NCBI RefSeq assembly: GCF_018224015.1
Contig: NZ_JAGPOT010000021.1
Coordinates: 39,698-103,697, forward strand
Length of the DNA stretch: 64,000 bases
Source of the DNA: Pseudarthrobacter albicanus
GTDB taxonomy: Bacteria > Actinomycetota > Actinomycetes > Actinomycetales > Micrococcaceae
Reading direction: 5' to 3'
Under the pieces are notes generated by a model that had not been told where the DNA came from, did no database searches, and worked only from the letters and a program-made list of their open reading frames with translations. Position numbers and translations under genes: made by a program. Positions within the stretch are counted from its first letter, which is position 1; each line of letters opens with the position of its first letter. This document shows positions 61,357 to 64,000 of this stretch, piece by piece.

Positions 61357-61437
61357 AAACCGCCGTTTCGGCGCCTGCGCGCTTCAACCAACGAACAGCT
61401 ACTGTACCGGATGCAGCAGGCAGAACGCCAATCGGAC

Positions 61438-62358
61438 TCAGAGCGGCGGGAGCTCTTCGGCGAGCCATCGCAGGGACTCGCTGACGCCGGCGTCGAGCTT
61501 GATGGTGGCCAGTTCGTCGCCGCGGGTCTGCCCCCGGTTGATGATGACGACGGCCTTCCCCTGTTTGGCTGCGTGGCGGACAAAACGCAGGCCGCTCATC
61601 ACCGTCAGTGACGAACCGGCCACGAGGAGCGCGCCGGCCTCGTCCACCATGGCGTAGGAGCGCTCCACCCGGTCCCTGGGCACATTCTCGCCGAAATACA
61701 CGAAGTCGGGCTTCAGGGTGCCTCCGCAGGCTGGACAGTGCGCCACGACGAAGCTTTCGATCAGGCCGGAATCCTCCACGGTGGCGTCGGCATCCGGTGC
61801 CATCTCGACGACGCCGGCGGCCAGGGCCCGCTCGAGGAATCCGGGGTTGAGTTCTTCCAGCACCCCGGCCAGCAGCGCGCGGGTGTACCGGCGGCGGCAG
61901 CCGAGGCAGGCAACCTGGTCGAAGCGGCCGTGCAGGTCCACCACATTGATGCTGCCCGCCTCCTCGTGGAGCCGGTCCACGTTCTGCGTGATGATCCCCG
62001 TGAGCAGCCCGCGGTGTTCCAGCCGGGCAATAGCGACGTGTCCGTCGTTTGGATCGGCGCGGCGCAGGTGCGACCAGCCGATATGGTTGCGGGCCCAGTA
62101 GCGCTGCCGGTTCTCCGGGCGGGCGATGAACTCCTGGTAGGTCATCGGCGCCCGCGGCGCGGCGCCCGGTCCGCGGTAGTCCGGGATCCCGGAATCCGTG
62201 CTCAGGCCCGCCCCGGTCAGCACGGCAAGGCGCTCGCCCGCGAGGACACCGCGGATCTCCTGCAGCACCACGAGAACGTCGCGCGCAGGTTCGGCGGCCG
62301 CGACCGGGGGCAGGCTGGCAAAGCCAGTCAGGCCGACCCCGGGCCGCCGCTGCCTCAC
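61438..62358 (-). CDS. Sir2-family NAD-dependent protein deacylase
   Basis: 306 residues from GTG 62358; a longer form from ATG 62406 would overlap the upstream peroxiredoxin gene by 44 bases, so the GTG 4 bases after its stop was chosen. Motifs: LTGAGLSTDSGIPDYRGP, TQNVDRLHEEAG, catalytic His in LHGRFDQV, zinc Cys in CLGC and CPAC, and GSSLTVMSG. The pattern is class II (SIRT4-like). It removes acyl groups from lysine using NAD. Third gene of a unit DUF3052-peroxiredoxin-sirtuin. Confidence 0.92.
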   Translation of the reverse strand: MRQRRPGVGLTGFASLPPVAAAEPARDVLVVLQEIRGVLAGERLAVLTGAGLSTDSGIPDYRGPGAAPRAPMTYQEFIARPENRQRYWARNHIGWSHLRRADPNDGHVAIARLEHRGLLTGIITQNVDRLHEEAGSINVVDLHGRFDQVACLGCRRRYTRALLAGVLEELNPGFLERALAAGVVEMAPDADATVEDSGLIESFVVAHCPACGGTLKPDFVYFGENVPRDRVERSYAMVDEAGALLVAGSSLTVMSGLRFVRHAAKQGKAVVIINRGQTRGDELATIKLDAGVSESLRWLAEELPPL

Positions 62359-62362
62359 CGCT

Positions 62363-62890
62363 TCAGTTCCCGCCGAGTCCTGCCAGTGCGGCGCGGTATT
62401 CGGCAAAATCCCGGGCCTGGCCGCGCGGATTCACCACCACATAGCGCACGATTCCGTCGGCGCCGATGATGAACGTCCCCCGCTGGGCCATGCCGCTCGA
62501 AGGGTCGAACACGCCGTAGCGTGCGGCGACGGCACCATGCGGCCAGAAGTCGGCCAGGAGATCGAAGGCGTAGCCTTCCTTCTCGGCATAGGCCCGCTGG
62601 GCGAACTTGCTGTCCACCGAGACCGCCAGCACGGCGGCGTCGGCTTCCTCGAAGAGCGCCAGGTTGTCCCGGATTTCGCACAGCTCGCCGGTGCAGATCC
62701 CGGAGAACGCGAAGGGATAAAAGACGACGACGACGTTGCGGCCCCGGAGCGCCGAAAGCCTGACCGGTTCGCCGAACTGGTTCACCAGTTGGAAGTCCGG
62801 CGCCGGCTCCCCGACGGCGGGCACGGTGCCCGCTTGGATGCCCGGCCGGTCCCCGGTCAGGGTTGCCCCGACCTGGACTGCAGCGGTCAT
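62363..62890 (-). CDS. AhpE-like peroxiredoxin
   Basis: 175 residues. The active-site segment FYPFAFSGICTGELCEIRD contains the peroxidatic Cys (first), and the FWPHGAVAARYGVFD segment matches AhpE of M. tuberculosis (Rv2238c). AhpE is 1-Cys; here a second Cys five residues later could resolve the sulfenic acid as in BCP-type enzymes. The N-terminal ~25 residues are an extension. ATG overlaps the DUF3052 stop by four bases (ATGA). Confidence 0.93.
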   Translation of the reverse strand: MTAAVQVGATLTGDRPGIQAGTVPAVGEPAPDFQLVNQFGEPVRLSALRGRNVVVVFYPFAFSGICTGELCEIRDNLALFEEADAAVLAVSVDSKFAQRAYAEKEGYAFDLLADFWPHGAVAARYGVFDPSSGMAQRGTFIIGADGIVRYVVVNPRGQARDFAEYRAALAGLGGN

Positions 62891-63306
62891 TTGTTCTTCC
62901 GGGTGACCAGACGTGTGGCGCTCCAGTCCTTCGAAACGCCCGCGGAGGTGGTGTAGTGCAGCCCCGTCGTGGGGGCGGCGTCCTGGATGTCCGCCGGTGA
63001 AACGTAGCCGGTCCGGCCCGACTTCGGCGTCAGGACCCACACGACGCCCCCCTCGGTCAGGGTGGTGCGGGAATCGACGAGGGTGTCAACGAGGTCGCCG
63101 TCGCCGGCCCTCCACCAGAGAATGGCGGCATCGACCACCTCGTGGTCGTCCTCATCAAGGAGTTCAGACCCCGTGAGGTCTTCGATGTCGTCACGCAAGT
63201 CGAAGTCGACGTCGTCGTCGTAGCCGAATTCCTGAATCAGATCCCCGTTTTTGAACCCCAGTTTTTCCGCCACATTTACCGAAGTGGCGGCGTCGGCCTC
63301 GCTCAC
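62887..63306 (-). CDS. DUF3052-family protein
   Basis: 139 residues. Matches the small actinobacterial family next to ahpE and aceE in mycobacteria (Rv2239c). Segments: VAEKLGFKNGDLIQEFGYDDDVD, LLDEDDHEVVDAAILWWRAGDGDL and VWVLTPKSGR. Very acidic N-terminal half; function unknown. GTG start with AGGAG 6 bases upstream. First gene of the coupled redox unit and divergent from aceE. Confidence 0.92.
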   Translation of the reverse strand: MSEADAATSVNVAEKLGFKNGDLIQEFGYDDDVDFDLRDDIEDLTGSELLDEDDHEVVDAAILWWRAGDGDLVDTLVDSRTTLTEGGVVWVLTPKSGRTGYVSPADIQDAAPTTGLHYTTSAGVSKDWSATRLVTRKNK

Positions 63307-63548
63307 GTGTTGCTCCTATGTTTGATGATTTCATTGTCTCCAGTGATTTCCATTACCCCAAGCCAACACCCTTTGAGCCTGCGCTTCAAGCTGTTGGCAC
63401 CGCGATCCGCCATATTCTGCGTCACACGCGGCGATCCGGGGACCACCGGGCGGAACTTCGTCACACAACCAGTATGCCGGTGAAATACGGCCCGGCACCC
63501 ACCGGGCGGCTACGCATCCCCGAGCCGCCACAGCTAGAGTGGCTGTTG

Positions 63549-63601
63549 ACGACTACGCCTGCGAGGGCGACCGCCCCGCTACTACAGGCAGGCATAGTCG
63601 T
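63549..63601. repeat. Inverted repeat in the aceE upstream region
   Basis: ACGACTACGCCTGC (63549-63562) pairs with GCAGGCATAGTCGT (63588-63601) at 13 of 14 positions (one G-T), with a 25-base loop. It is about 120-175 bases before the aceE start. No other element was recognised in 63307-63698. Confidence 0.6.
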
Positions 63602-63725
63602 AATTGGACCCGGCGCACATGACCGGGCCCATGTAACCGATATGTCGCACGCGTCGCGTTCACGCCAGGCAGTTACCCTGCCGGAGCTGAGGGTGCCGAT
63701 GAATGCGCTCAAAGAGAGGTTGGAC

Positions 63726-64000
63726 GTGGCTGCAGGAGAAGAAACCTCCCATATCCTCAGCGGGTTGACAAACCAGCTGCCTGATCGTGATCCGGAAGAG
63801 ACCGCCGAATGGCTGGAGTCCCTGGATGACCTGATTCAGGATCAGGGCACGGAACGTGCCCAGTACATCATGCGCAGCCTGCTCCAGCGGGCCGGCGCGC
63901 AGAGTGTGGGCGTGCCGATGGTGACCACCACGGACTACGTGAACACGATCCCGGTGGACCAGGAAGCCCCGTTCCCCGGCGACGAGGAGATCGAGCGCAA
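63726..64000 (+). CDS. aceE: Pyruvate dehydrogenase E1 component, 5' part
   Basis: The frame is open from 63726 to the window end, about 91 codons. The protein begins with AAGEETSHILSGLTNQLPD and has DPEETAEWLESLDDLI and RAQYIMRSLLQRA, the N-terminal helices of the homodimeric E1 (AceE) that decarboxylates pyruvate with thiamine diphosphate. GTG 63726 is preceded by AGAGAGG; an in-frame ATG at 63699 with GAGGG 5 bases upstream is also plausible. The rest of the gene lies outside. Confidence 0.93.
   Translation, partial: MAAGEETSHILSGLTNQLPDRDPEETAEWLESLDDLIQDQGTERAQYIMRSLLQRAGAQSVGVPMVTTTDYVNTIPVDQEAPFPGDEEIER

Overview
The window is high-GC actinobacterial chromosome, most like Arthrobacter/Pseudarthrobacter (Micrococcaceae). 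This is inferred from the mycobacterial-style order clpX-clpP-clpP-tig-nei-rpiB-pepN, the pairing of peroxiredoxin and DUF3052 genes beside aceE, mycothiol-type redox genes, a translational ileS T-box and frequent GTG/TTG starts. Two partial genes mark the edges: ileS (left, minus) and aceE (right, plus).

Region 1 (1-11.5 kb): ileS with its T-box leader, an exonuclease/endonuclease/phosphatase gene with a truncated paralogue, a short-chain dehydrogenase, valS, a GH15 trehalase/glucoamylase-like enzyme and a mycothiol-dependent reductase homologue. Region 2 (11.6-25.4 kb): proteostasis genes clpX, two clpP and tig, then tRNA-Pro, tRNA-Gly, nei, rpiB, a membrane protein, the pepN-osmC pair, mscS-glbO and a TesB thioesterase. 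Region 3 (25.5-30.1 kb): ettA, a lipoprotein and ssb. A 1,215-bp low-GC insertion carries a HEPN-like gene and is bracketed by a perfect 152-bp duplication of the ssb 5' end. Region 4 (30-42 kb): tRNA-Arg, corA, map, an AlkD-like glycosylase, an MptB-like mannosyltransferase, orn, tRNA-His, an acyl-CoA dehydrogenase lacking the usual catalytic Glu, def and an N-terminally extended GAPDH with a terminator in its leader. Region 5 (42.3-50.5 kb): rnpB with a duplicated 3' end, an SPFH protein, a lipoprotein esterase, yaaA, a CT398/CdsZ-like protein, a NIF3 protein, msrA, cysK-cysE and an SDR. Region 6 (50.7-60.7 kb): a probable sugar-acid catabolic block with gnd, a GntR regulator, idnD/idnO-like dehydrogenases, a beta-hydroxyacid dehydrogenase, a 2-hydroxyacid dehydrogenase, an MHS-type transporter, an IclR regulator and a fumarylacetoacetate hydrolase-family enzyme. 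Region 7 (60.8-64 kb): DUF6504-like gene, tRNA-Val, sirtuin, AhpE-like peroxiredoxin, DUF3052 and aceE.

Most of the window is ordinary core genome. The best candidates for something undescribed are the HEPN-like gene inserted at ssb, the octamer TTGAACAG shared by three promoters of the sugar-acid block (with a 13-bp perfect inverted repeat at one), the rnpB 3'-end duplication, and the intrinsic terminator within the gap leader. No CRISPR array, transposase, integrase or biosynthetic cluster was found.
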